A DNA stretch of 64,000 bases from Bacilli bacterium (GTDB lineage Bacteria; Bacillota_I; Bacilli_A; RF39; UBA660), in the NCBI GenBank assembly GCA_900768815.1, contig CAAGEE010000004.1, positions 62,001 through 126,000 of the forward strand. The letters are read 5' to 3'. Position 1 is the stretch's first letter. Each line of letters starts with the position of its first letter. Of this stretch, positions 25,613 through 34,531 are shown in pieces. The notes beneath the pieces were generated by a model, which worked only from the letters and a program-made list of their open reading frames with translations, had not been told where the DNA came from and did no database searches. The position numbers and the translations under genes are program-made.

Positions 25613-26212
25613 ATGAAAAGTGCTTTCCTAAACTCGTCAATTAAGTTTATAAAAAACTATAATGATTTTTCTGAAAAAGATGTTGAGAAATTAAGATATG
25701 GCTTAGAAGGAATTTATTTGACAGTTCAAAAACTAATAGTTATTATTATACTCTCGCTAATACTTGGCATTTTCAAAGAGGTCTTAATAACATTAATACT
25801 TTTTAATATTATCCGATTTACTGGATTTGGATTCCACGCTGAAAAAAGTATTCAGTGCCTTTTCATTTCCCTATTTCAATTTGTTATTTTACCATACATT
25901 TTAATTCAAATATTTATACCGAAAGTTGTTTGTTTAGTTATTTGTTTTATATGTATTGTAAGTTATATATTATTTGCACCAGCTGATACAGTTAAAAGAC
26001 CACTTCCTAATGCTAAAAAAAGGAAGATAAGAAAATGGTCTACCGTTTTAATTGGATTTATTTATACTTCATTAATTATTATATTTTTTAATACATTTAT
26101 TACTCCATTGTTATTAAGTGCTCTTATTATAGAGGCTATTGTTATCAATCCTTTGACTTATATGGTATTTAAACAACCATATAATAATTATAAAAATTTT
26201 ACTAAGGCTTAA
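25613..26212 (+). CDS. agrB: AgrB-like peptide-processing membrane protease
   Basis: A 199-residue integral membrane protein of the AgrB (accessory gene regulator B) family, which cuts and cyclises the AgrD precursor into a thiolactone peptide. FTGFGFHAEKS at about 66-76 holds the catalytic His; a cysteine follows ten residues later, at about 82. RPLPNAKKRK near 130 and several hydrophobic helices match the family. GAGGTG precedes the ATG. agrD follows about 45 bases downstream. Confidence 0.9.
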   Translation: MKSAFLNSSIKFIKNYNDFSEKDVEKLRYGLEGIYLTVQKLIVIIILSLILGIFKEVLITLILFNIIRFTGFGFHAEKSIQCLFISLFQFVILPYILIQIFIPKVVCLVICFICIVSYILFAPADTVKRPLPNAKKRKIRKWSTVLIGFIYTSLIIIFFNTFITPLLLSALIIEAIVINPLTYMVFKQPYNNYKNFTKA

Positions 26213-26257
26213 AATATCATATATTTTGGCATAAATTTTGAAAGGAGGATATGTATT

Positions 26258-26377
26258 TTGAAAAAAATTGCTGGATTATTAGCGGCTATTGCAATGCTGG
26301 CTACTGGTGCTGCTAGCTTGGGATGCATTTGGGCTTTAATTGATGAGCCAAAAGCTTTTAATGAATTATGCGACTAA
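26258..26377 (+). CDS. agrD: AgrD-like autoinducing peptide precursor
   Basis: A 39-codon gene starting with TTG at 26258. AAAGGAGG lies nine bases upstream; an ATG at 26251 is in another frame and stops after ten codons. The product is an amphipathic helix-like leader (MKKIAGLLAAIAMLATGAAS), a core LGCIWAL and a charged recognition tail with DEP. By analogy with other AgrD proteins, cysteine 23 would be joined to the carboxyl end of the core to give a five-residue CIWAL thiolactone ring, or CIWALI if cleavage is one residue later. The mature peptide is inferred. Confidence 0.88.
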   Translation: MKKIAGLLAAIAMLATGAASLGCIWALIDEPKAFNELCD

Positions 26378-26408
26378 ATTATCTCTATTATTTAAAAATC
26401 AAACAAAT

Positions 26409-26449
26409 CAAAAAAAAGATGTTCTATTCATTTAGAAACATCTTTTTCT
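26409..26449. terminator. Bidirectional terminator between agrD and agrC
   Basis: AAAAAGATGTT and AACATCTTTTT-type arms around a 12-base loop, with A and T runs outside. It overlaps the last codons of agrC. Confidence 0.85.
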
Positions 26450-27732
26450 TTTATTATAAGTTGTTGTATATAATATTTATCAATAACTTCTTGTTTTCCA
26501 GATAGCCAAGGATTTTCAGATATTAGTTTAGAAGCAAAGTATAGGCCATTACCATGACCTGCTCCTTTTGAAGATACTCCTTTTTTATTTCTATCATCAA
26601 AGTTTTTGGATTTTTTAAATGTATTTGAAAAGACAAATGTTACATGATCTTTTATTTCATATACTTCCACTAATACTTTCTTTTTTCTAGTTTCCCTAGC
26701 TGCCTCTATGGCATTATCAAAATATATACCAATTAGTCTACATAATGTCTTTATGTCTTTTTCGGGTAGTTTTTCTAGTATGGAATGAGTTTCTAAACTT
26801 ACATCAACTTCTAAGTCAATTTTATTTTTCTGGGCGATGGCTGACTTATAATACATTAAACCCTTGATACCACCTTTGGGTAACATTTTTAATTGATGTA
26901 CAACTTGGCCTTCTATATTGATACTATCCTCTAGTATTTCATCGATTTTATCTTTAACCTTCTTTTCCGTTGTTAAACACCTAAGGACAGCTAATTGATT
27001 TTTATATTCATGTCTATTTAATTGTTCTTTTTCTATCCAATCCTCAAAATTTTGAACATAAGTGAATAAATTCTCATATTCAACATTTAATTTGTCATAA
27101 CTGTTTCTACTTTTTACAAATAGATAAGTAAGTATAAAAAATATAAGCATTATTATAACATTGATAAAATAGTCAACCTTAAGTTCTTTGTAATCTCTAG
27201 TTGCTTGTGTAATCGTGCTTAAAGCAATAACTAACAAACTAATAAAGATTATATTTGATACTGATTTTCTCTTTGAAATATTTTTATAGAATGCCTTAAG
27301 CTGATTTAAAATGACTTTTATATTAATTAATGCTGTTCCAAATGTCACCACTAATACATTTGACAATATACATAAATACCATACATTTCTAAGTTCTTTT
27401 ACTGTAAAAAAGTTTCTTACAATAGTTGACATAAATACATCACCTGCAAAAACAAGAGCCATAAGTATTCCACATGCTATCATTGATTCTTCTGTCCTTA
27501 AATTGAATATTTCCTTATATATAATTATTTGTAGAGAAAATATTGTTACAGAATATACAGCTGTATATTGTATACGATATAAAAATACTGTTATTGAACA
27601 TAATATTAAAATATAAATCATATTTTTAATATTTAATAATTTATCATTACTTCCTGTTATTTTCTTTATTACATAAAAGCCAAAGACTGACATTATCAAT
27701 GCACATATTAATCTAACACAAACCTCTAACAT
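26428..27732 (-). CDS. agrC: AgrC-like sensor histidine kinase
   Basis: A 434-residue kinase. Six to seven hydrophobic helices occupy residues 1-205 and probably sense the peptide outside the membrane. The dimerisation box RHEYKNQLAVLR near 240 contains the phosphoacceptor His, and the GHKL ATPase follows (YFDNAIEAARE near 338, GHGNGLYFASKLI near 392). The start has AGAGGTAG. It follows agrA on the same strand with a 20-base overlap, so agrA and agrC are cotranscribed. Confidence 0.9.
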   Translation of the reverse strand: MLEVCVRLICALIMSVFGFYVIKKITGSNDKLLNIKNMIYILILCSITVFLYRIQYTAVYSVTIFSLQIIIYKEIFNLRTEESMIACGILMALVFAGDVFMSTIVRNFFTVKELRNVWYLCILSNVLVVTFGTALINIKVILNQLKAFYKNISKRKSVSNIIFISLLVIALSTITQATRDYKELKVDYFINVIIMLIFFILTYLFVKSRNSYDKLNVEYENLFTYVQNFEDWIEKEQLNRHEYKNQLAVLRCLTTEKKVKDKIDEILEDSINIEGQVVHQLKMLPKGGIKGLMYYKSAIAQKNKIDLEVDVSLETHSILEKLPEKDIKTLCRLIGIYFDNAIEAARETRKKKVLVEVYEIKDHVTFVFSNTFKKSKNFDDRNKKGVSSKGAGHGNGLYFASKLISENPWLSGKQEVIDKYYIQQLIIKEKDVSK

Positions 27733-28444
27733 GTTTTTCTACCTCTTTTCTTTTCTCTCTAGGTATAGAGTTTAATGTTTCTCCATTTTTGAATGTTAGT
27801 ATATTTTCTTTATAATTATAGAATTCTACTTGTTCTAGATTTACAAATACACTTCTACTACATTTAAAAAATCTTTTATCTAACTTTTTTGATATACTTT
27901 CTAAACTTCCCTGAATGTAATAATCACCATGTATAGTTTTTATTCTGCTTCTTTTAGAATCTAGTTCTTTTTCTATATATAAAATGTTTCTTAACTCAAT
28001 ATTGTATGAAATATTACGATAATTATATTTTATGTTTTTGAACTTCTTATCATAATTCTTCATACATATTTGTAGTGCTTCTCTTAGGCGTATTTCAAAA
28101 TCATCTAGTTTATTTATGAAGTCTACTAACATTAATCTTTTACTCAGGGCTTCATATTTATACTCAGAATAAGCAGTTATTATCATAATCATGGATACCC
28201 AATCATCAAATTCCTCTCTTATTCTTCTTGCGGCATCTATGCCTGAACCGGCAGCTGTTTTGATATCCAATAAATATACTTTATATTCTTTTGTGGCTTT
28301 TACAAACTCTTCCCATTCCTTTGTATAACCTCTAAATTTATGAATTCTATATTCTTCATCATTACTCATCATAAAGCGATCTATTTCTCTTTCATATTTA
28401 CTAGCTAAAATATCTTCATCTTCGCATATTATAAAGTTAATCAT
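27713..28444 (-). CDS. agrA: AgrA-like LytTR response regulator
   Basis: A 243-residue response regulator. The receiver domain (about 1-125) has the acidic pair CEDED at the start and phosphoacceptor Asp in YLLDIKTAAGSG (about residue 58). Residues about 140-240 form a LytTR DNA-binding domain (YIEKELDSKRSRIKTIHGDYYIQGSL, KCSRSVFVNLEQVEF). It presumably activates the agrBD promoter, as in the staphylococcal agr circuit. AAAAGGAG precedes the ATG. Confidence 0.9.
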   Translation of the reverse strand: MINFIICEDEDILASKYEREIDRFMMSNDEEYRIHKFRGYTKEWEEFVKATKEYKVYLLDIKTAAGSGIDAARRIREEFDDWVSMIMIITAYSEYKYEALSKRLMLVDFINKLDDFEIRLREALQICMKNYDKKFKNIKYNYRNISYNIELRNILYIEKELDSKRSRIKTIHGDYYIQGSLESISKKLDKRFFKCSRSVFVNLEQVEFYNYKENILTFKNGETLNSIPREKRKEVEKHVRGLC

Positions 28445-28489
28445 ATGAGCTCCTTTTTTCCATATTTTTCCATTTTTATACGTTAAATT

Positions 28490-28520
28490 AAAAAGAGTAC
28501 TTTACTTAGTACTCCTTTTT
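28490..28520 (-). terminator. Terminator of the tagO-like gene
   Basis: AAGGAGTACT and AGTACTCTTTTT arms overlap the stop codon; a T run follows on the minus strand. Confidence 0.8.
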
Positions 28521-29614
28521 GTTCCTTTCGACTTGCTTGTCAGTCTTAATTTTGATTCAATTTTTTTTGTGATTTGGGGACTTTTATCAGAGATGATTGT
28601 TGTATGAAAGACAAACCATAACACAAGAATTAGTATTATTATATATATTATTTTTCCCACGATAGGATCTTTTAATGTATATAATATTGAAGCAGCTGCA
28701 AAAAGCATATCTATTCCATAAATTATTAATACTGTTGTTCTTTGGGAAAAGTTCATACCTAATAACTGATGGTGGAGATGTTCTTTATCTGCTTGAAATG
28801 GTGGTTGCCTTCGTAGCAATCTTCTTATGATAGCAAATAGAGTATCTAGTATTGGAATTCCTAATATAGTAACTGGTACAAAGAAGGAAATCAGCGCCGG
28901 GCCTTTAAATTCTAAAAGGGTTATGACACTAATTATGAATCCCATAAACGTAGCACAATCTCCTGCAAATATTTTTGCTGGATAGAAGTTGTGCAATAAG
29001 AAACCTAGTGTTGAGCCCAACATTATGAATGTTAAGACCATAACTAAACTTCCATATCTTCCCTGGAAAAATCCGATTATACCAATTGTTAAATAGAATA
29101 TGCTACAAATTCCTCCAGACAGGCCATCTAAACCATCTATTAAATTTATTATATTCGTACATGCAATTATAAAAAATATCGTTAGAGGATATTTTAAAAT
29201 CCCAAATTCAAAGTAAAAACCAAAGGCTGTAATGTTATCTAAGCATATGCCACCATAAAGTGTTATTACAAGAGCAGCAGCAATATGTCCTAATAGTTTT
29301 TGATAAGCCTTTATCGGTTTTAAATCATCTACTATTCCTGTTAGAATTATTATAAAGCTTCCAATTAAAATTGAATTCATTCGTACGCTCTGTTCTCCGA
29401 ATAACATATATCCAAATAGGAACGCTAAGAATATACCTACTCCACCAAGTTTAGGAGTGGATTTTTTATGAATATGTCTATTTCCCTCGTCGTTTCTTGG
29501 AACGTCCATAGCTCCAATATGTACGGCAACTTTTTCCATTAATACCATTATTATAGCCGAAAAGAGGAATGTTACTAGTACCATTTTGCTGGCCGCTAGA
29601 ATTTGTGCTTTCAT
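28502..29614 (-). CDS. tagO: Undecaprenyl-phosphate GlcNAc-1-phosphate transferase
   Basis: A 370-residue multi-span protein of the WecA/TagO branch of the MraY family, which starts lipid-linked wall teichoic acid or surface polysaccharide. GGVGIFLAFLFG near 55, TGIVDDLKPIKAYQKLLGH near 95-113 (Asp-Asp), CTNIINLIDGLDGLSGG near 150 and RQPPFQADKEHLHHQLLG near 270 are the family motifs, with the DxxH-type histidines. I use the ATG at 29614; a GTG lies three codons upstream. Gene symbol by family, not by proven pathway. Confidence 0.9.
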   Translation of the reverse strand: MKAQILAASKMVLVTFLFSAIIMVLMEKVAVHIGAMDVPRNDEGNRHIHKKSTPKLGGVGIFLAFLFGYMLFGEQSVRMNSILIGSFIIILTGIVDDLKPIKAYQKLLGHIAAALVITLYGGICLDNITAFGFYFEFGILKYPLTIFFIIACTNIINLIDGLDGLSGGICSIFYLTIGIIGFFQGRYGSLVMVLTFIMLGSTLGFLLHNFYPAKIFAGDCATFMGFIISVITLLEFKGPALISFFVPVTILGIPILDTLFAIIRRLLRRQPPFQADKEHLHHQLLGMNFSQRTTVLIIYGIDMLFAAASILYTLKDPIVGKIIYIIILILVLWFVFHTTIISDKSPQITKKIESKLRLTSKSKGTKRSTK

Positions 29615-29687
29615 ATATTTCACTTCTTTCCTCTTTAATTATATCAAATTTGAAAGTTTTAGCAAGAATAATCAAAATAAAACCAAC

Positions 29688-30686
29688 TTATTGTTGGTTG
29701 TTTTCTAAACTTTTAATATTATTTAAAAGTATACCTGTTCCCTCTACCACGCAGGTTAATGGGGATTCAGCAATTAAAATTGATACTTTTAGCTCTTGTT
29801 CCAGTACATTTAATAGTCCTTTTAAAAGCGAACCACCACCGGTTAGGACAATACCTTTTTCCACAATATCTGAGGATAACTCTGGATTGGCCTGCTCTAA
29901 CACGGAAATTGTTTCTTTTATTATTTTTTCAACACTATCTTTTAGCGCTTCTGTTGTTTCATCTTGAGTAATTTCGATAGATAATGGAAGGCCAGTTATT
30001 AAACTTCTTCCTTTTACTTCTCTTTTTAGTTTACGACTTGGTTTGTATACAGTTGCAAATTCTATTTTTATATCTTCAGCTGTTTTTTCGCCAATCAGTA
30101 GTTTATATTTATCCTTTATATAATTAATTATATCTTGGTCAAAAGCATTTCCGGCTACTTTTATTGAAGAGGAAATTACAATACCATCTAGAGATAGAAT
30201 AGCTATATCTGTTGTTCCTCCACCAATATCAATAACCATATTAGCAATAGGTTCCGATATATCTAAGCCAGCTCCAATGGCTGCTACTGTTGGTTCTTCT
30301 TCGATGTATACTTTTCTAGCTCCAGTTTGTTCAGCAACTTCTCTTATGGCGTTCTTTTCAACTTGGGTGATATTAGTCGGACAACATATTAGAACTCTTG
30401 GTCTGGTGAAAAGATTTTTAGACTTTATCTTTTTAATAAATTCATTTAACATTATTTCAGTTATTTCAAAGTCAGCAATCACTCCATCTTTCATAGGTTT
30501 TATGGCTTTTATTTTACCAGGAGTTTTGCCTAACATTTCCTTGGCTTCACTACCTACTGCTATTACTTTCTTAGTTTCATTTTCAACTACAACAATACTC
30601 GGTTCATTTAAAACTATTCCTTCTCCTTTTATATAGATTAAGACATTAGTAGTTCCTAAATCAATACCTATATCTTTTGATAACAC
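29688..30686 (-). CDS. MreB/Mbl-type actin homologue
   Basis: A 332-residue actin-like filament protein that organises lateral cell-wall growth. IGIDLGTTNVLIYIKGEG at the start binds phosphate, DIGGGTTDIAILSLDG is at about 158-173 and VLTGGGSLLKGL at about 287-298. It starts at a GTG, preceded by GGAAAGGATG. Which of MreB, Mbl or MreBH is meant cannot be told. It is followed by tagO and preceded by the spoIIQ-like gene; in Bacillus mbl and spoIIID/spoIIQ neighbour each other, so Mbl is favoured. Confidence 0.9.
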   Translation of the reverse strand: MLSKDIGIDLGTTNVLIYIKGEGIVLNEPSIVVVENETKKVIAVGSEAKEMLGKTPGKIKAIKPMKDGVIADFEITEIMLNEFIKKIKSKNLFTRPRVLICCPTNITQVEKNAIREVAEQTGARKVYIEEEPTVAAIGAGLDISEPIANMVIDIGGGTTDIAILSLDGIVISSSIKVAGNAFDQDIINYIKDKYKLLIGEKTAEDIKIEFATVYKPSRKLKREVKGRSLITGLPLSIEITQDETTEALKDSVEKIIKETISVLEQANPELSSDIVEKGIVLTGGGSLLKGLLNVLEQELKVSILIAESPLTCVVEGTGILLNNIKSLENNQQ

Positions 30687-30763
30687 TAAATCACATCCTT
30701 TCCTATATTCACTTATAATATATTATTATTTATTAATATTTATTAAAAAAAGAGTAATTAGTA

Positions 30764-31399
30764 TTACTCTGCTGGTTTTGACAATTCTTTATCTAAGTAA
30801 AGCATAGGATCTACAACTTGACCATTTGTATATAGTTCAAAATGTATATGATTTCCCATTTCTTTATCTAATTCATTAGTTCCTGATTTACCAATTGTTT
30901 GTCCTTGACTAATACTATTTCCCTTTTTTACAGATACTTCACTTAAACTTTGATATACTGATACGTATCCATTATCATGTTTTATTTGTACTGTTTTACC
31001 TAAACTTTCATTATCACTTACATCAGCAACAGTTCCTGGTAAGATAGATACTACATCAAACACATTTTGACTTATAAAGTCAACACCAGAATTTTGTAAG
31101 TAGGTATTTTCATGATAAATAATTGACTTTTCTTGTTGTTCCTTTGTGCCTTTATAATCATAGAAATATTTGCCAATTGTGACACTTTCATCTGTATAAG
31201 GTTTAATAGCCTTTGTAGTTGTGTTAATTACAGGGATATTATCATTTACTACAGTTCCTGTTACAAAGTCAACATTTTCTAATGGTTCATCTTTCTTACC
31301 AGATTCTTTCATACTTACAATACTAATAAATGTACCTATCATTATTAAAAATATTGCAACACTTGGTATTACGTAGGACTTTAATTTTCTTTTTGTCAT
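30764..31399 (-). CDS. spoIIQ: SpoIIQ-like M23 family sporulation protein
   Basis: A 211-residue protein from the ATG at 31399 (GAGGTG upstream). One transmembrane helix at about 12-28 is followed by an outside LytM/M23 domain (about 105-205). HIHFELYTNGQVVDP keeps the HxH motif, but the first motif reads NSGVDF where a metal-binding His is expected, as in Bacillus SpoIIQ, which is non-catalytic. SpoIIQ crosses the intermembrane space with SpoIIIAH in the engulfed forespore. Its place before mbl supports the call. Confidence 0.8.
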   Translation of the reverse strand: MTKRKLKSYVIPSVAIFLIMIGTFISIVSMKESGKKDEPLENVDFVTGTVVNDNIPVINTTTKAIKPYTDESVTIGKYFYDYKGTKEQQEKSIIYHENTYLQNSGVDFISQNVFDVVSILPGTVADVSDNESLGKTVQIKHDNGYVSVYQSLSEVSVKKGNSISQGQTIGKSGTNELDKEMGNHIHFELYTNGQVVDPMLYLDKELSKPAE

Positions 31400-31450
31400 T
31401 TTTTTCACCTCATTATAAGTTTTGACAAAAAAAAAAGATTTATACTTCTT

Positions 31451-31648
31451 TTAAAAAATTTTTCCAGAAGTAAATAAATCCATTATAAAATTTGTAACTA
31501 AATATATCATCGATAGGCCTAATAAAAAGTAAAAGACACGTGCTTGAAGTACTTTATTTTTTTTGAAAATTTGATTTATATTTACAGAGTCTAAAGCCCA
31601 AATAACTAGGATTGTTACGGCTACATATAGAAAGAATTTGCCAGACAT
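31451..31648 (-). CDS. DUF1146 small membrane protein (YwzB family)
   Basis: A 65-residue protein with two hydrophobic helices (about 5-21 and 38-58). WALDSVNINQIFKKNKVLQARVFYFLLG between them matches DUF1146, an uncharacterised family near atp and mbl genes in Firmicutes. Its ATG overlaps the stop of rpiB by one base, so the two are translationally coupled. Confidence 0.85.
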   Translation of the reverse strand: MSGKFFLYVAVTILVIWALDSVNINQIFKKNKVLQARVFYFLLGLSMIYLVTNFIMDLFTSGKIF

Positions 31649-32091
31649 TAGTTATTTTCCTCGTAGGTGGTTATTTTATCTATTCTTCTTTGATGTTTTT
31701 CTAGATTTGAAAACGCTGTTGTAATAAATGTTTTTACTATTGCTAAGGCATCTTCGAAGTTCGTTTTTTCACCAAAGGCAACTATATTTGAATTATTATC
31801 TAATCTTGTTACCTCAGCCTCTTCTTTAGTAGTTACTTTAGCACAACGAATCCCTTTCACTTTATTACAAGCAATACTAATACCAATTCCTGAACCGCAT
31901 ATAGCAACTCCAAAGTCAACATTTTTTTCTACAACGTTTTTTCCTAGTAAAAAAGCATAATCTGGATAATCTGTTGATTCTTCAGAGTATGTTCCATAAT
32001 CTATTATTTCATAATTTTCTTTTTTTAATTCAGATATTAGTTTTTCTTTTAAAGCATATCCTCTATGATCAGAAGCAAAACCTATTTTCAT
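31648..32091 (-). CDS. rpiB: Ribose 5-phosphate isomerase B
   Basis: A 147-residue RpiB/LacAB enzyme that interconverts ribose 5-phosphate and ribulose 5-phosphate. SDHRGYALKEKL opens the chain, and VAICGSGIGISIACNKVKGIRCA (about 62-84) carries the catalytic Cys. DNNSNIVAFGEK near 97-108 completes the fold. Length is typical. AAGGAGG precedes the ATG. The leader has an AAATAGTT/AACTATTT hairpin (about 32107-32134) and a TATAAT with TG before it near 32148. Confidence 0.95.
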   Translation of the reverse strand: MKIGFASDHRGYALKEKLISELKKENYEIIDYGTYSEESTDYPDYAFLLGKNVVEKNVDFGVAICGSGIGISIACNKVKGIRCAKVTTKEEAEVTRLDNNSNIVAFGEKTNFEDALAIVKTFITTAFSNLEKHQRRIDKITTYEENN

Positions 32092-32187
32092 TTTATTCCT
32101 CCTTTTAAATAGTTCTTTTTTATTTTAACTATTTATGTATGACTTAATTATAACATGGATTAAACATAATCTTTTCAATAAAAAACA

Positions 32188-32214
32188 AAAAACTGCGATT
32201 AAGCAGCTTTATTT
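32188..32214 (-). terminator. Terminator of rpmE
   Basis: CTGC and GCAG arms overlap the stop codon and are followed by TTTTTTG on the minus strand. The stem is short. Confidence 0.5.
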
Positions 32215-32414
32215 TGATCTAGGCCATATTTTCTATTGAATTTATCAACTCTACCAGCACGAGATGCTCTACTTTGTTTTCCAGTATAGAATGGATGACA
32301 TTTTGAACAAACTTCAACAGAGATTTCAGGTTTGGTTGATTTAACTGTAAAAGTTTCTCCACAAGCACAAGTTACTGTACAATCCATCATTTCTGGATGT
32401 ATATCCTTTTTCAT
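32199..32414 (-). CDS. rpmE: Large ribosomal subunit protein bL31
   Basis: A 71-residue L31 beginning MKKDIHPEMMDCTVTCACGETF. The zinc-binding cysteines (CAC and CSKC, residues about 16-40) make it the zinc-bearing (C+) form. HPFYTGKQ near 40 is the family signature. GAAGGAG precedes the ATG at 32414, so the longer upstream frame is not used. ATGAC/GTCAT can pair in the leader around 32434-32450. Confidence 0.95.
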   Translation of the reverse strand: MKKDIHPEMMDCTVTCACGETFTVKSTKPEISVEVCSKCHPFYTGKQSRASRAGRVDKFNRKYGLDQNKAA

Positions 32415-32475
32415 ATTCTTCTCTCCTTCCGCCATGACAACATTAGTCATAGTAATTAAATGCGTTATTAGTATA

Positions 32476-33216
32476 TCAGTTATTTCTGGAATTTTCAAGT
32501 TTTTTTGATGTTTTTAAGACTATTTGCCTTGATATTGCTTCATATCCTTTGTTGTTTGGGTAAATACTTTGACTTCTAGAGCGATAAGATTTATTAGATT
32601 CAAAGAGAGTATAAGTATCTATATAGATAACTTCTTTATCATTTCTATAAATATTATTTAGTTTTCTAATACCTTTATTTAGATAATTGTTTGTATTTAC
32701 ACTATAGTAGCCAACTATATATATATCGTATTGATAGTATTTTTTTATTTCACGAATTAGTTTTTTATAGTCTTTTTCGATATTAGAAATTATTTTATCA
32801 ATAGTTGAATCAGTTAATTCTTCACTTAGACTCATTTGATAGATAAGATCATTTAAACCGATTGAGAGAGTTAGAATAGTACTTTCTCTTAATGTTTGTT
32901 TTAAGTTATATTCTTTATTATTTAAAACTATTTTTTTATTTATAGAAATATTATCAATTAGAGAATTTATAGTCATAGTTTCTACTGAGAATGACTTTAT
33001 ATATCTATTAAGATAATTATTTGTACTTAGATAGTCTTTAAAATAATCACTATATCCATAATCTATTTGGCCATAAGAGTTTTTTCCTAGAGAATAACCA
33101 TCACCTAGAGAAGTATAGTTTTGATTGTTTTTATTATTTAGTTTGAATATTAAAAATATTAATAAGATAACGATTATGGTAATTATAAGTTTATAGTGTT
33201 TTTTTATAAATTTCAT
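32476..33216 (-). CDS. Membrane-anchored SGNH-like protein with altered catalytic residues
   Basis: A 246-residue protein from the ATG at 33216 (GGAGG five bases upstream). A single helix at about 9-25 anchors it. Residues 40-245 resemble an SGNH hydrolase: block I is TSLGDGYSLG where GDS is normal, block III is SIGLNDLIYQ and the last block reads IYPNNKGYEAI where a His is usual. Both the Ser nucleophile and the His are therefore doubtful. A binding role, or a serine placed differently, is possible. It overlaps the rpmE leader at its 3-prime end. Confidence 0.7.
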   Translation of the reverse strand: MKFIKKHYKLIITIIVILLIFLIFKLNNKNNQNYTSLGDGYSLGKNSYGQIDYGYSDYFKDYLSTNNYLNRYIKSFSVETMTINSLIDNISINKKIVLNNKEYNLKQTLRESTILTLSIGLNDLIYQMSLSEELTDSTIDKIISNIEKDYKKLIREIKKYYQYDIYIVGYYSVNTNNYLNKGIRKLNNIYRNDKEVIYIDTYTLFESNKSYRSRSQSIYPNNKGYEAISRQIVLKTSKKLENSRNN

Positions 33217-33250
33217 AAGTACCTCCAAAAAAAGAAATATAACTATTAAA

Positions 33251-34504
33251 TTATATTTCTTTTATTCTTATTTTAGCACCTACTTCTGATAACTTTTCGA
33301 CTATATCTTCATAACCTCTAAGTATATGTTCTGCATTAGTTATAACTGTTTTGCCTTCGGCTTTAAGCCCCGCTGCTACCATGGCTGCTCCTGCTCTTAA
33401 ATCGGTTGCTACTACTTGTGTTCCTATTAATTTAGTTGGTCCTATTATAGTTGCTGTTTGATTCTTTACGGTGGCATCAGCACCTAACTCTTTTAAATAC
33501 GGAATATGCATAAATCTGTTTTCCCAAATTGTTTCTATTACTTTTGACTTTCCAGATGACTGAGTTAATAGTACTGAAAATGGTTGCTGTAAGTCTGTTG
33601 GGAAGCCAGGGTAAACTGCTGTTTTGATAGTTGTTGATTTATAGGTTTCTTGACTATTTATTATGACATAATCCGAACCTAACTCTAAGTTTACACCAAT
33701 TTCTTCTAATTTAGATGTTAGAGCATCTAAATGTTCTGGAATAATATTAGTTACTTTTAGTGGCGCTCCATTTAGGGCACCAATAATAATGTAAGTTCCA
33801 GCTTCAATTCTATCTGGTATTACTTCGTGAAAGCATTGATGTAGGTAATCTACTCCTTCTATTTTTATTGTAGAAGTTCCGGCTCCTGTTATTTTTGCTC
33901 CCATGTTATTTAAGAAAGTAGCAACATTTACTATTTCTGGTTCTTTAGCAGCATTATCAATTATAGTTGTTCCTTTAGCTTTTACGGCTGCTAACATAAT
34001 ATTTATTGTTGCTCCTACCGAAGCAATATCTAGATAAATATTAGCACCTTTTAGTTCATCAGCTTCGACTGTGTATTTGTTTTTCTCCACTATTACTTTA
34101 GCACCTAAGGCTTCAAATCCCTTTAAATGTAGATCTATTGGTCTTGCTCCTATTGAACATCCACCGGGAAAATACATAACTGCTTTCCCATATTTACTTA
34201 GTAAAGCTCCCATAAAATAGTATGATGCTCTTAATTTTTTTGAGTACTTTTCAGCAATTTCAATATTTTCCATTTCTTTTGGATCAATAATTATACTTTC
34301 ACTTGCTCTTTTTATATTGACTTTTAAACTTTTTAAGATATCACATAAGGCTTCCGTATCAGTTATTTCTGGTACATTGCAAATAGTTACTTCTTCGTCA
34401 GTTAGAATTGCTGCTGGTATTAAAGCTACTGTTGCATTTTTTGCTCCTGATACTCTTATGGAACCTGTTAGTTTATATCCTCCATCTATTTCGATTATTT
34501 TCAT
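33251..34504 (-). CDS. murA: UDP-N-acetylglucosamine 1-carboxyvinyltransferase
   Basis: A 417-residue EPSP-synthase fold enzyme that adds enolpyruvate to UDP-GlcNAc, the first committed step of peptidoglycan synthesis. SGAKNATVALIPAAIL near 19-34 and YFPGGCSIGARPIDLHLKG near 111-129 are MurA signatures; Cys116 is the fosfomycin target. DLQQPFSVLL near 303 and DLRAGAAMVAAGL near 370 complete the site. GGAGGTG precedes the ATG. Bacilli often have two MurA copies; this could be either. Confidence 0.96.
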   Translation of the reverse strand: MKIIEIDGGYKLTGSIRVSGAKNATVALIPAAILTDEEVTICNVPEITDTEALCDILKSLKVNIKRASESIIIDPKEMENIEIAEKYSKKLRASYYFMGALLSKYGKAVMYFPGGCSIGARPIDLHLKGFEALGAKVIVEKNKYTVEADELKGANIYLDIASVGATINIMLAAVKAKGTTIIDNAAKEPEIVNVATFLNNMGAKITGAGTSTIKIEGVDYLHQCFHEVIPDRIEAGTYIIIGALNGAPLKVTNIIPEHLDALTSKLEEIGVNLELGSDYVIINSQETYKSTTIKTAVYPGFPTDLQQPFSVLLTQSSGKSKVIETIWENRFMHIPYLKELGADATVKNQTATIIGPTKLIGTQVVATDLRAGAAMVAAGLKAEGKTVITNAEHILRGYEDIVEKLSEVGAKIRIKEI

Positions 34505-34531
34505 TCTACACCTCCATCTACCTAATATATA

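Noticed and set aside
26251..26283. ATG at 26251 as start of agrD
   Set aside because: That frame stops after ten codons and the TTG at 26258 has the correct spacing from AAAGGAGG and gives an AgrD-like peptide.
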